Source of the DNA: an uncultured Prochlorococcus sp.
GTDB taxonomy: Bacteria; Cyanobacteriota; Cyanobacteriia; PCC-6307; Cyanobiaceae
NCBI GenBank assembly: GCA_902618335.1
Contig: CACNAI010000012.1
Span: forward strand, 1-32,135
Length of the DNA stretch: 32,135 nucleotides
Direction: 5' to 3'
Shown here: piece after piece, positions 15,593 through 25,373 of the stretch
Layout: the number at the start of each line of letters is the position of its first letter
Numbering within the stretch: the first letter of the stretch is position 1
Program-made: the position numbers and the translations under genes
The notes under the pieces: model-generated
Databases searched by the model: none
The model's input: the letters and a program-made list of their open reading frames with translations, nothing else
Told to the model about the DNA's origin: nothing

Positions 15593-15766
15593 TTGAATAA
15601 TTTGAATAACTTCAATAATTACTTAGATATAGATAAAATTAATTCTCAAGTAGAGAGAGCAGACATACAAAAAAGACTATTAATTAGAAATATCTACAGG
15701 GAATATGAACTTTATCTTAATCTCGTAAGAGATCTACTTTATATCTCAGTAGAAAAAAGGGCTTAA
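15593..15766 (+). pseudogene. N-terminal piece of a frameshifted unknown gene
   Basis: From TTG 15593, 5 bases after the tsf stop (another TTG is at 15602), the frame runs to TAA at 15764-15766. It gives 57 residues ending NIYREYELYLNLVRDLLYIS then VEKRA. At the A6 run 15753-15758 the coding sense appears to move one frame: dropping one A gives VEKGLNQIFSYPTVKDNFLN and continues without a stop into the frame ending at 16676. The intact protein would have about 362 residues. Causes could be a true mutation, a sequencing or assembly error, or slippage at the A run. Confidence 0.6.
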
Positions 15767-15863
15767 CCAAATATTTAGTTATCCAACAGTTAAAGATAAT
15801 TTCTTAAATGAAGATGAATTTTGTGGCCTCTTTGAAAAAATAAGTAAGCTGATCTATACGAAT

Positions 15864-16676
15864 TTGCCCTTATTAACAGTAGAACAATTAAAAATAAATG
15901 ATATTGAAAAAAACAAAAATAAAGAAATTAATTTTAATAGCTTAGATAGTTCCAAGGAAACAAATGAAGACAAAAAAGAAAAAATTCAATATGTAGATGG
16001 TTTTCAATTAGAAGAACCCATTCAGTTCCAGATTAGTAAAGATATTTCAAATGATTCTGAATATTATCAAGCTGATAATTATGAGAAATTAGCATCACTT
16101 GATTTAGATAATAACGACCATAATAATTATTTACCTAATAAAAATATTATTGAAAATTTAGGAGTTGAAAAACAATTTATTTCCTCCCTACTTGAATTAT
16201 ATGGGGAAGTAAAGGTTGAGAACACAAGTCTTCCAGAAAAAGATAATATCAACCAAATCGATATTTCATCCAAAAATCAGATTCTTAATAATTTTGATTT
16301 AATAGACAAGTCATTGAAAAATTTACTATTGAATCTTTCATATAAGATTAACCAAGTATTATTTAAAGCTAATGTAATAAAGAAGTTGATATCTAAAGAT
16401 TCCTTTGATTACTTAGTAAGTAAAAATTTGATGATAAAACATCCATATCCTTTCGTTATTAATTTCGAATTGAACTTAAACCGTTCATCATTAAAAGCTA
16501 ATAATCTTCCAAGTATTATTTTATTTAATATATCTGCTGTTGAGTTAGAGTTTAAAAATTTAAATCTTTCCATTCAAAGGAATAAAATAAATGAACTAAA
16601 AAATCAATTTCAGCATTTGATTAAAAAAGAGACATACTGGAGGCAAAAACAAACAACTTTGAATAAGATACGTTGA
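15864..16676 (+). CDS. Unknown protein, C-terminal part of the frameshifted gene
   Basis: The frame is open from 15753; TTG at 15864 is the first usable start if the piece is translated alone (270 residues). The sequence just upstream in this frame (IFSYPTVKDNFLNEDEFCGLF, 15771-15833) is also protein-like, so the true start is probably TTG 15593 across the A6 frameshift. The middle is acidic and low-complexity, rich in Asn, Asp, Lys and Glu, and likely disordered. A structured C-terminal domain of about 110 residues follows (from LIDKSLKNLLLNLSYKINQV to FQHLIKKETYWRQKQTTLNK). Not recognised. It lies between tsf and recG. Confidence 0.6.
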   Translation: MPLLTVEQLKINDIEKNKNKEINFNSLDSSKETNEDKKEKIQYVDGFQLEEPIQFQISKDISNDSEYYQADNYEKLASLDLDNNDHNNYLPNKNIIENLGVEKQFISSLLELYGEVKVENTSLPEKDNINQIDISSKNQILNNFDLIDKSLKNLLLNLSYKINQVLFKANVIKKLISKDSFDYLVSKNLMIKHPYPFVINFELNLNRSSLKANNLPSIILFNISAVELEFKNLNLSIQRNKINELKNQFQHLIKKETYWRQKQTTLNKIR

Positions 16677-16697
16677 AAAAACAACTCTTTTTCAAAT

Positions 16698-19157
16698 GTG
16701 ACTATTAGCGGGAATAATAATAATAAATTAATTAAAGATTGGATAAGACCTCTTCAAAAGTCTCTAACTATTGAAACTGAAAACAAATTTATTAATACCA
16801 TAGGAAGAGAAAAGTCTTTTAATGATTATTTGCATGAATCATTGAAAAAAGTAGAAAGTTTAAATCTTTCAGACGAATATTTGAGGATATTTAATGAATT
16901 TTCTAAAAAATACAATGAATATAATAAATTAGATGAAAATCAAAGAAAGAGGTTAATTATAGATACAAGAAAAAATCTTTATAAACTTGGTAAAACTTTA
17001 GAAATAGAAAGTTCTAATAATATTCCTAATAAAGTTTTTCTGAATAAAGCTGATTCAAGTTTGTCTCTTGATTCAGATATTTCGTTAATAAAAAATGTAG
17101 GAAAAATCCATAAAAATAAGCTTAATGAATTAGGTATTTTTCTTATAAAAGATCTAATTAATTATTTCCCGCGAACATATTTAGACTATACCAATAAAGT
17201 TAAGATAATAAATTTAAAACCAGATAATTTATATACTTGCATCGCAAATATTAAAAGATTTTATATTCATAAGAGTAAAAATAATACTAATCTATCAATA
17301 ATGAATTTTGTGGTTTCTGATGAAACGTCTTCAATAAAGGTTTCAAAATTTTTTTTAGGTAGAAGATTTAGATCTTACTCCTTCTTCGCCTCTCAAAAAT
17401 CTTTATATACTCCTGGGACCAAATTAGCAATTTCCGGCAAGGTTAAATTAACAGAGTATGGCAAAACTTTTGTAGATCCGCAGATTGAAATCCTTAATGA
17501 TAATAATGATAATTTTAATTTTTCAGGAAAAATATTACCCTTGTACTCATTAGGTGAAGCATTATCAAATATGAGTTTTATAAAACTTATGAAAAAGGTA
17601 CTAATTTATGCAAAACAATATCCAGAAATTTTAAATAAAAAGCAACTAGATTCATTATCTCTATTATCAAAAGGAGAGTCTTTGATTAATATTCATTTTC
17701 CACCAACTCAACAGGAACTTATTGAGTCAAAAAAACGTTTGGTTTTTGATGAGTTGCTCCTACTGCAAATAAAGTTCCTACTTAGAAAAAGAAAAATGAA
17801 AAAAAAGGTAATTGCCAAACAATTACCTCAAAAAAAATCCCTACTAAAAGAATTTTTAAATACTTTCCCTTTTGAATTAACGAAATCTCAAGTAAATGTT
17901 TTAAATGAAATTAAGAAAGATTTATCTAATCCTTTACCAATGTCTAGATTGCTTCAGGGAGATGTGGGCAGCGGTAAAACTATAATTGCAATATCATCTC
18001 TTTTAATTGTCATTGAAAAAAAAATGCAAGGTGCATTTATGGTCCCAACAGAGGTATTGGCAGAACAACATTATAAAAATTTATTAAAATATTTGAATCC
18101 CCTTTTAGTTTCTGTTGAACTTCTAACTGGTAATACGCCTCAAAAAAAAAGAAAAGAAATTCTTTCTAATTTAAAAAACGGATTAGTTGATATCCTCGTG
18201 GGTACTCATGCATTATTTGAGGATAAAGTTATCTTTAATTCATTAGGCATGGTCGTAATTGATGAACAACATAGGTTTGGAGTTACTCAAAGAAATAGAT
18301 TACTTAATAAAGGAGAAAATACTAATTTGCTATCAATGACTGCAACACCAATTCCAAGAACTCTTGCGCTTTCCATTTATGGTGATTTAGATGTAAGTCA
18401 AATTACAGAACTCCCTCCTGGGAGAGTTCCTATAACAACAAAAGTAATTTCAGAAGGTGATTTAAATAACTTATTCAAGATTGTTGAAGATGAGATCAAT
18501 AAGGGAAAGCAAGCTTATGTGATTTTGCCATTAATAGAAGATTCAGAAAAAATGAATTTAAGCTCTGCAAAGAAAACATTCAAACATTTATCAGAAGAGG
18601 TTTTTTTTAACAAAAAAGTTGGATTATTACATGGCAAATTAAGTTCACAGGAAAAGAATGAAGTGATAAATTCTTTTTTAAAGAATGAAATTAATATATT
18701 AGTCTCAACTACTGTAATTGAGGTTGGCATTGATGTGCCTAATGCCACAATTATGATTATTTATAATTCGGAAAGATTTGGTTTGTCACAGCTACATCAA
18801 TTGAGGGGGAGAGTTGGTAGAGGCTCAACAAAATCTTTTTGTTATCTGGTAACCTCCGATAAAAATGGATTAGAAAACAAGCGACTTTGTGTTTTGCAAA
18901 AATCTAATGATGGCTTTTATATTGCCGAAAAAGACTTGGAGCTTAGAGGTCCAGGCCAGATTTTAGGATATAGACAATCTGGATTGCCTGATTTCGTACT
19001 GGACAATTTACCAAACAATAAACATCTTATTGAAAAGGCTCGTGAAGAGGCTATTAAGATTATTAGTGATGATCCTGATTTAAAAGAAAATATTGTTTTA
19101 AGGAATATTCTTATTGATAATTCTGATAATAAATTTATTCATGATTTCTTGAATTGA
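16698..19157 (+). CDS. recG: ATP-dependent DNA helicase RecG
   Basis: RecG reverses stalled replication forks and processes branched DNA. Motifs are present: wedge OB-fold domain (about 165-270), motif I GDVGSGKT (421-428), motif II DEQH (522-525), motif III SMTATPIPRTLAL, and C-terminal helicase motifs in VIEVGIDVPNATIMIIYNSE and LHQLRGRVGRG, followed by the LRGPGQILGYRQSGLPDF block specific to RecG. The start is GTG at 16698. At 819 residues it is about 125 longer than E. coli RecG; the extra is an N-terminal Asn/Lys-rich helical region, also seen in cyanobacterial and plant RecG. Confidence 0.95.
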   Translation: MTISGNNNNKLIKDWIRPLQKSLTIETENKFINTIGREKSFNDYLHESLKKVESLNLSDEYLRIFNEFSKKYNEYNKLDENQRKRLIIDTRKNLYKLGKTLEIESSNNIPNKVFLNKADSSLSLDSDISLIKNVGKIHKNKLNELGIFLIKDLINYFPRTYLDYTNKVKIINLKPDNLYTCIANIKRFYIHKSKNNTNLSIMNFVVSDETSSIKVSKFFLGRRFRSYSFFASQKSLYTPGTKLAISGKVKLTEYGKTFVDPQIEILNDNNDNFNFSGKILPLYSLGEALSNMSFIKLMKKVLIYAKQYPEILNKKQLDSLSLLSKGESLINIHFPPTQQELIESKKRLVFDELLLLQIKFLLRKRKMKKKVIAKQLPQKKSLLKEFLNTFPFELTKSQVNVLNEIKKDLSNPLPMSRLLQGDVGSGKTIIAISSLLIVIEKKMQGAFMVPTEVLAEQHYKNLLKYLNPLLVSVELLTGNTPQKKRKEILSNLKNGLVDILVGTHALFEDKVIFNSLGMVVIDEQHRFGVTQRNRLLNKGENTNLLSMTATPIPRTLALSIYGDLDVSQITELPPGRVPITTKVISEGDLNNLFKIVEDEINKGKQAYVILPLIEDSEKMNLSSAKKTFKHLSEEVFFNKKVGLLHGKLSSQEKNEVINSFLKNEINILVSTTVIEVGIDVPNATIMIIYNSERFGLSQLHQLRGRVGRGSTKSFCYLVTSDKNGLENKRLCVLQKSNDGFYIAEKDLELRGPGQILGYRQSGLPDFVLDNLPNNKHLIEKAREEAIKIISDDPDLKENIVLRNILIDNSDNKFIHDFLN

Positions 19158-19214
19158 AAAATATCATTGTAAATTTTTATATATATGCCACTATAAATCA
19201 ATTGCAAATTTTAC

Positions 19215-19898
19215 TTGAAAATTTGGAATAGAATACCCATTAAAGATAATGGAGAAAAATTAATAGCTATACCTAGCTACTTAAACTTTTTAGATCCGCA
19301 CCCTTACTCTTATTTAGGAGCACCTTACAAAGATAAAACTTCTATTTGGAAATTAAGAGAGGAGGTCGTAAATAGATTAGTAAAGGTAAATGATTATTTG
19401 ATATTAAAGAGTAATTTTTACCTTTTAATTTATGACAGTTGGCGACCTTTAGAAGTCCAGGAATTTATGTTTAAAAGAGCATTTTTATTAGAGTGTGAAA
19501 AATCTAATATTGAGGCTTCTTTTGAAAATAGAAAATCTTATCCATCCATTCTAAAAAAAGTTGAGAAATTTTGGGCATATCCTTCTTATGACTCTAGGTG
19601 TCCTCCACCTCATTCAACGGGTGGTGCATTGGATGTTTGTTTATCAGATAAAGATGGAAATATTGTTGAAATGGGAAGCACGGTTGATCAAATGGATGAG
19701 ACCTCAAATCCGGATTTTTATTCAAACATAATGAATGAAGAAGCAATTATTTGGAATAGTAGAAGAAATTTATTAAGGGAAATTATGACTAAATTTGGTT
19801 TTGCTCAACATCCTAATGAATGGTGGCATTTTAGTTATGGTGATCAATTATGGGCATGGAAAAACAAAAAAGAAAATGCCATTTATGGGAAAATTTAA
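19215..19898 (+). CDS. VanX-type D-Ala-D-Ala dipeptidase (peptidase M15D)
   Basis: This hydrolyses D-alanyl-D-alanine or related dipeptides. The zinc site is intact: His133 and Asp140 in PPHSTGGALD, and His205 in EWWHFSYGD with Glu202 as general base. DSWRP (74-78) carries the arginine equivalent to Arg71 of VanX. There is no signal peptide, so it is cytoplasmic like VanX. 227 residues is slightly longer than VanX (202). TTG start at 19215. No vanH or vanA is present, so a role in peptidoglycan turnover or dipeptide recycling is more likely than antibiotic resistance. It converges with sir, 3 bases between stops. Confidence 0.85.
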   Translation: MKIWNRIPIKDNGEKLIAIPSYLNFLDPHPYSYLGAPYKDKTSIWKLREEVVNRLVKVNDYLILKSNFYLLIYDSWRPLEVQEFMFKRAFLLECEKSNIEASFENRKSYPSILKKVEKFWAYPSYDSRCPPPHSTGGALDVCLSDKDGNIVEMGSTVDQMDETSNPDFYSNIMNEEAIIWNSRRNLLREIMTKFGFAQHPNEWWHFSYGDQLWAWKNKKENAIYGKI

Positions 19899-19901
19899 AT
19901 T

Positions 19902-21689
19902 CTATTTAATCTCATTCAATAAGTTTATGATGGAACTTTCATCTTGGGTATTTATAAAATCTCCAAAATCTAAATCTGAACTTTTTTTCCAATGATCAAA
20001 TAATGGTTGAAGAGTTTTTTCTAAATCATCAAGTTCCATTCTTTGTAAGAATGGTTTAGCCAACCTTTGTAGATTTTTACTTCCTCCTAACCATAATTGG
20101 TATTTGTTTTGCCCACTCCCTACAAGTGCTAATTCGGCCATATAAGGCCGGGTACATCCATTAGGACATCCTGTCATTCTGAATAAGATTGTTTTTTTTA
20201 TTTTTAGATCTAAAAGTAATTTTTCAATCCTTTTTAATACATCAGGTAAAATTCTTTCAGCTTCAGTCATCGCAAGACCACAAAGTGGTAGAGCTGGACA
20301 AGCCAAGGCATGCCTTTCTATTTCATTGATATCATCTAATTTTTTATATCCAATTTTTGATAGAGCTTTTTGAACTTCAACTTTATTTTTATTGGCAATA
20401 TTACAAAGTAGAATATCTTGATTAGGGGTAAGTCTTAAATCTAGATTATATTTTTTAACGAGAATTGTTATGGTATTCTTCTTCTCACCGGATAATCTCC
20501 CGGATAATAAAGGTAAACCTACGAAATAAGAGGTTTTATTTTGTTTATGCCAGCCTAAATAATCTATAAGAACCTTATTAGGTTCCTTTCTGATTTTTTT
20601 AATTTCTTTTTTGAAATACTTATCTATAAGTAACTTTTTGAACCAATTAATACCTTTTCTATGAAGAAGATACTTCATTCTCGAATTTTTTCTTGATTTT
20701 CTATCACCATAATCTCTTTGGATAGCAACAATGCTTTGTATTAATTCATAAACATCTTGTTCTTCAACATATCCAAGTGGATCGGCAATCCTGGCAAAGG
20801 TTTCTTCATTATTATGTGTGCGGCCCATACCACCTCCAACATAGAAATTGCAACCTTCTAAGTTCCCATCTTTAGAAGTAAAGGCAACTATTCCAATATC
20901 ATTAGTAAGAAGATCAACTGAATTGTCACCAGGGACTGTCACAGCACATTTGAATTTTCTAGGTAAATAAGTTGAACCATAAAGCGGCTCATCTTTTATC
21001 CCACTAAAAACATTATCTTTAAATTGTAGATTCCTAATTGCTTCAATATCTTTGTCAGGTTTTATAGTGTATTCTAAATCTCCATCAGCCCAAAGTTCTA
21101 AAAAAGTACCTTGGCCAGCTAATGGGGTGAGAAGATCTGCAACTTTTTTTGCTAATGCTCTTGCAATATTGTATTCTGGCGAATCAAATGGAGCCGCTGG
21201 GGCCATAACGTTCCTGTTTATGTCTCCACATGCAGCTAACGTTGAGCCCATTGAATTTACTATGGTCTGAATTACTTCCTTTAGATTCTCCTTCCTAATC
21301 CCGTGCATTTGAAAGGCTTGTCTAGTAGTGGCCCTAAGTGTGCCATTGCCGAGTTTGTCAGATAAATTATCTAATGCTAAAAATAATTTTCCAGGGATTT
21401 CACCACCCGGACTTCTTAATCTGAGCATCATTTGCCAATCTTTACTTTTGCCAGGTCTTCTATTTTCCCTATTATCTTGTTGATAACTGCCATGAAATTT
21501 TAATAACTGAACTGCATCATTAGTAAAATGATCGCTCTCATTAACTAATTCTGTAGCGAGTGGTTCCTTGAGGAATTGGCTACTTTTTTTAAAATTCTCA
21601 AATTTAGAGACCTCAAGTCCATTCGCCAAACAAACAGTTTCTTCCTTGGCAGAATCTTTTTTCTTTTTTATTTTCTCAACCTTGATCAA
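19902..21689 (-). CDS. sir: Ferredoxin-dependent sulfite reductase
   Basis: Reduces sulfite to sulfide with six electrons from ferredoxin during cysteine synthesis. Four cysteines bind the 4Fe-4S cluster and siroheme: Cys464 and Cys470 (CPALPLC), Cys508 and Cys512 (GCPNGC). Two ferredoxin-type reductase repeats are visible, with siroheme-contacting ATTRQAFQMHG (120-130) and AACGDINRN (152-160). 595 residues fits ferredoxin-sulfite reductase better than nitrite reductase (about 510). A short basic N-terminus precedes the conserved part. The start is TTG at 21689; no in-frame ATG fits. It diverges from glyS, with 87 bases between starts. Confidence 0.9.
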   Translation of the reverse strand: MIKVEKIKKKKDSAKEETVCLANGLEVSKFENFKKSSQFLKEPLATELVNESDHFTNDAVQLLKFHGSYQQDNRENRRPGKSKDWQMMLRLRSPGGEIPGKLFLALDNLSDKLGNGTLRATTRQAFQMHGIRKENLKEVIQTIVNSMGSTLAACGDINRNVMAPAAPFDSPEYNIARALAKKVADLLTPLAGQGTFLELWADGDLEYTIKPDKDIEAIRNLQFKDNVFSGIKDEPLYGSTYLPRKFKCAVTVPGDNSVDLLTNDIGIVAFTSKDGNLEGCNFYVGGGMGRTHNNEETFARIADPLGYVEEQDVYELIQSIVAIQRDYGDRKSRKNSRMKYLLHRKGINWFKKLLIDKYFKKEIKKIRKEPNKVLIDYLGWHKQNKTSYFVGLPLLSGRLSGEKKNTITILVKKYNLDLRLTPNQDILLCNIANKNKVEVQKALSKIGYKKLDDINEIERHALACPALPLCGLAMTEAERILPDVLKRIEKLLLDLKIKKTILFRMTGCPNGCTRPYMAELALVGSGQNKYQLWLGGSKNLQRLAKPFLQRMELDDLEKTLQPLFDHWKKSSDLDFGDFINTQDESSIINLLNEIK

Positions 21690-21776
21690 AGGACCAAAAC
21701 ATATCTCTTTTTATACATTAGCGAAAAGCTTATTTAACTGGTAGTAAATTATAGTAAGTTTAGTTATATTTTTTTT

Positions 21777-23939
21777 TTGTCTAAATACTTACTTGAGATA
21801 GGAACAGAAGAGTTACCCGCAAAATTTTCTCATTCTGTTCTAAAGCAATTTAAATCTCTAATAGAATTTGAATTAGATAAAAAGTTAATCAAATTCGACA
21901 ATTTATTTGTCACCTCTACACCGAGGAGGATAGTTCTACTTCTCGAAGGTTTGGTTGATTATGCAGAAGATAAGACAATAGTAAGAAAAGGGCCTAAAGC
22001 AAATTCAGCTTATTTAAATGGATCTCCTACCAATGCTGCTTTAGGATTTGCAAACAGTTTAGGTATAGATGTAGGTCAGCTAGAAATAAAAAGTACAGAA
22101 AAGGGTGATTTTATTTTTGGAAAGAAAGTTGAGAAAGGACAATCAACAAGAATTTCTTTGTCACTAATTATTCCTAAAGTAGTGAAGAGTCTTCAAGGGC
22201 CTCGATTTATGAAGTGGGGGGCTGGGGAAGTAAAATTTTCAAGACCTATAAGGTGGATTGCATCTATTTATAATGATAAAATTCTTGATTTCGAATTTGA
22301 TGAATGTGATCCAAAAATTAAAATAAGTAATAAATCAAAAAGTCATAGACTAATAAATAAAGTTTTTGAAATTAAGCATCCTGATAATTTTTTTGAATTA
22401 TTGAAACAAAATAGAGTTTTAGTAAAGCGCCACGAAAGAAAAGAAAAAATTGAAAGTCTTATAACTCAGGCATCTAAAAAACTAAATCTCAATCCTGACC
22501 TCCCTGAAGGACTGATTAATGAATTAAGCGATTTAGTTGAATGGCCAGACTTAATAGTTGGAAAATTCAGTGAAGATTTTCTTGATCTTCCTCTTGAAGT
22601 TCTCTCAACTGTAATGAAAAATCATCAGAGATATGTTCCTCTTTTATTGAAAAATAATGGTTTTTCTAAACTAGATTTAAGTTCTGAAAAAAATATTAGT
22701 ACAACTTTTTTTGTGATATCAAATGGTCTTGAAGAGTCAAATAGAAATATTACTAAAGGTAATGAGAAAGTCTTGAGGGCAAGGTTTTCAGATGCAAAGT
22801 TTTTTGTAGAAAGTGATAAAAAAGTTGCTTCAATTGAAAGAAATGAAAAACTTAAATCTGTTTCTTATTTGAAAGGATTTGGAAATATTTTTCAAAGAGT
22901 AGAGAGAATAGTTGAAGTTACTAAAAAAATTCTTATATTTTTAGATGATAATTCTTTAGAAGATAAAAAAATTGTAGAAGCTGCTAGATACTGTAAAAAT
23001 GACTTATGTAGCGAAATCGTCTACGAATTCCCTGAGTTACAGGGAATAATGGGAGGTAAATATCTCAAAAATGAAGGATTTAGTGAGGATATTTGCTTGG
23101 CTGTAGCTGAACATTATTTGCCTGCTTTTTACAAAGATGCTTTGCCCTCTACAAAATATGGTGCATTAGTTTCTATCGCAGATAAAATTGAAACATTGAT
23201 AAGTATTTTTATTTCTGGTAAGCGTCCAAGTGGATCATCAGATCCTTATGCTTTAAGAAGAAATTTGAATGGAGTGATTAGAATAATTTGGGACTACGAG
23301 TTTGATTTGCCATTAGATAATCTATTCAACGAACTTATTGATTTTTGGAAAATCGTATTCCCTAATTTGAACTTCTCAAAAGAGAAAGTTTCAAAAGATT
23401 TAAATGAATTTTTAGTTCAAAGAATTGAAAGTCATCTTGAAGAAATATCATTAGGTAAAGAATTAATCAAGGCGGTTTGCTCTTGTGATCAATTTTCTCA
23501 AAAAAGAATATTGAATATTGTTGATCTTAAAAATAGAATTAAATCTATCGTCGATTTTAGAGAAAAGGAAACTTTTGTTGAAATCCAGAAGGTAATTACT
23601 AGGGTTAGTAAATTAGCCAATAGCAGTACTCTTTCAACAGAAGCTCTCTCAACAAAAGACTATATAAATACAAAACTTTTTGAAAAAGATTGTGAGTTCA
23701 AAGTTTTTGAATTTATTAGAGAACTAGAAAAACTTTTTTCAAAAGGTTACTGCAATTATCTGGAACTTCTAAATTTGTTCGAGATACATATTAATACTAT
23801 TGAAGATTTATTTGATAATAAAAAAGGTGTACTAGTGATGACAGAGGATATAAAAATTAGAAATAATAGACTTAATTTGTTGGGCTTAATTAGAAATTAT
23901 TCTTTAAAGATAGCTGACTTTACACTTTTGAACTCTTAA
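21777..23939 (+). CDS. glyS: Glycyl-tRNA synthetase beta subunit
   Basis: Beta subunit of the bacterial alpha2beta2 glycyl-tRNA synthetase; it carries tRNA recognition while the alpha subunit (glyQ, not in this window) activates glycine. The opening MSKYLLEIGTEELPAKF and the blocks RFMKWGAGEVKFSRPIRWI, GKRPSGSSDPYALRR and the central HD-like region around YELQGIMG (here EFPELQGIMGGKY) are typical. 720 residues is normal. The start is TTG at 21777, directly after a run of ten T. Its last 20 bases overlap the end of convergent chlP. Confidence 0.95.
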   Translation: MSKYLLEIGTEELPAKFSHSVLKQFKSLIEFELDKKLIKFDNLFVTSTPRRIVLLLEGLVDYAEDKTIVRKGPKANSAYLNGSPTNAALGFANSLGIDVGQLEIKSTEKGDFIFGKKVEKGQSTRISLSLIIPKVVKSLQGPRFMKWGAGEVKFSRPIRWIASIYNDKILDFEFDECDPKIKISNKSKSHRLINKVFEIKHPDNFFELLKQNRVLVKRHERKEKIESLITQASKKLNLNPDLPEGLINELSDLVEWPDLIVGKFSEDFLDLPLEVLSTVMKNHQRYVPLLLKNNGFSKLDLSSEKNISTTFFVISNGLEESNRNITKGNEKVLRARFSDAKFFVESDKKVASIERNEKLKSVSYLKGFGNIFQRVERIVEVTKKILIFLDDNSLEDKKIVEAARYCKNDLCSEIVYEFPELQGIMGGKYLKNEGFSEDICLAVAEHYLPAFYKDALPSTKYGALVSIADKIETLISIFISGKRPSGSSDPYALRRNLNGVIRIIWDYEFDLPLDNLFNELIDFWKIVFPNLNFSKEKVSKDLNEFLVQRIESHLEEISLGKELIKAVCSCDQFSQKRILNIVDLKNRIKSIVDFREKETFVEIQKVITRVSKLANSSTLSTEALSTKDYINTKLFEKDCEFKVFEFIRELEKLFSKGYCNYLELLNLFEIHINTIEDLFDNKKGVLVMTEDIKIRNNRLNLLGLIRNYSLKIADFTLLNS

Positions 23940-25260
23940 CTTTAATGCCTCCCTTTATTGAATAATTTTCTAACATTTTTTCTACTTCTTTATTTTCCCT
24001 AACAGCACTATCAACGGGTTTATATTTTAGAGGTGCTAGGGCTTTTCCTCTTAAAATCGAACCAAGCGTAAGCATGGTTATTTTAAGTTGCTGTAATGGT
24101 TTCATTGAGACAACTCTTTTGTATAAGTAACTATCAAAAGTAAGTCTTTGTACATCCATATCATCACACATCTCAACAAAAGCTTCCCTTGCAGAATCGT
24201 TTCTGTAGAAAATATTTTGAAGAATTTCTAGCACTTTATAAGTTGTGCCATATTTCTTATCCCATTTTTTAAGATAGTTTTTTAAATCTTTTTCAGAGGG
24301 AATTATTTGACCGTTATTTGATGCCTCAACAATTTCTTCAGCACACATTCTCCCACTCTTTGCAGCAAAATAAATACCCTCTCCGGAACTTTTTGTAACA
24401 TAGCCGGCTGCATCTCCAACCAACGCCATTCTCCCAACTACCCTTCTTGGCCTTGGATGCTCTGGAATAGGATGTGCCTCTACCTTTATTACCTCACCAT
24501 TAACAAGTCTTTTCTTTGCTCTATTTCTCACTCCCTCTTGAAGTCCTTTAATTAATGACTGATTTTTTTGCATGGTTCCAGTACCCACAGCAACATGATC
24601 ATATTTGGGAAATACCCACCCATAAAAATCTGGAGAAACATCAGTACCGACGTACATTTCTGCAAGATCTTCGTAGTAACTCATTTCTTCTTTAGGTAAT
24701 TTAATTCTTTCTTGAAATGCGATAGCAACTTTGTAATCTCCTGCATCCATTGCTTTCGCAACTCTACTATTAGCTCCATCCGCACCGATTAAAAGGTCAA
24801 CAGTAAGTTCCTTTAGCTCTCCTTTTTTGTCTCCATTTGTAAAATCCGAATATGATAGTTTGTATGGTCCTTGATTATTATCGCCAGTATCAATTGAAGT
24901 CACTAATCCATTTATTAGTGTAGCCCCAAGATCTGATGCTCTATTGCGCATGAAAGCATCCATAACTTCTCTTCTACACATCCCAATAAATTCATTATCG
25001 CTTTTACCGTAAACTCTATCTAGGCTTATATCTACTTCTCTATTCGATGGAGATATCATTCTCATATGCCTTACTTTTCTGTCAATAATTGACTCAGGTA
25101 AATCAAATTCCTCTACCATGCAAAGTGGAATAGCTCCTCCACATGGTTTAGCATTATCTAATTTCCTCTCGAATAGCCAAGTTTTTATTCCAGCTTTAGC
25201 AAGTATTTCTGCAGCACATGAACCACTTGGACCTCCTCCAATAACAGCTACCCTCAACAT
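23920..25260 (-). CDS. chlP: Geranylgeranyl reductase ChlP
   Basis: ChlP reduces the geranylgeranyl tail of chlorophyll (and free geranylgeranyl diphosphate) to phytyl using NADPH, giving the phytol side chain of chlorophylls and tocopherols. The N-terminal FAD-binding Rossmann motif is IGGGPSGSCAAEILAKAG (7-24), followed by KPCGGAIP (about 39-46). LLIGADGANSRVAKAMDAGD (about 155-174) and the second flavin motif GRMALVGDAAGYVTKSSGEG (about 276-295) complete the fold. 446 residues is the usual length. ATG at 25260. The C-terminal tail overlaps glyS by 20 bases on the other strand. Confidence 0.94.
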   Translation of the reverse strand: MLRVAVIGGGPSGSCAAEILAKAGIKTWLFERKLDNAKPCGGAIPLCMVEEFDLPESIIDRKVRHMRMISPSNREVDISLDRVYGKSDNEFIGMCRREVMDAFMRNRASDLGATLINGLVTSIDTGDNNQGPYKLSYSDFTNGDKKGELKELTVDLLIGADGANSRVAKAMDAGDYKVAIAFQERIKLPKEEMSYYEDLAEMYVGTDVSPDFYGWVFPKYDHVAVGTGTMQKNQSLIKGLQEGVRNRAKKRLVNGEVIKVEAHPIPEHPRPRRVVGRMALVGDAAGYVTKSSGEGIYFAAKSGRMCAEEIVEASNNGQIIPSEKDLKNYLKKWDKKYGTTYKVLEILQNIFYRNDSAREAFVEMCDDMDVQRLTFDSYLYKRVVSMKPLQQLKITMLTLGSILRGKALAPLKYKPVDSAVRENKEVEKMLENYSIKGGIKVKSSKV

Positions 25261-25373
25261 ATGAAAAAAAAATAATACTGTATATAAAAGCTACATCTTT
25301 TTTGCTTATAAAAGTGCATTTCTTAAAATAATAGTTAATATCGAAATATCTTTTCCAAATTCACTTTTAAATA

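Noticed and set aside
15752-15760. Classical -1 slippery heptamer A AAA AAG at the frameshift site
   Set aside because: The codon phase does not match the X XXY YYZ rule, and the needed shift is +1 (or -2), so a standard programmed -1 frameshift is not supported.
19902-21689. Nitrite reductase (NirA)
   Set aside because: The siroheme/4Fe-4S motifs are shared, but the 595-residue length and sequence fit ferredoxin-sulfite reductase better, and no nitrate or nitrite genes are nearby.
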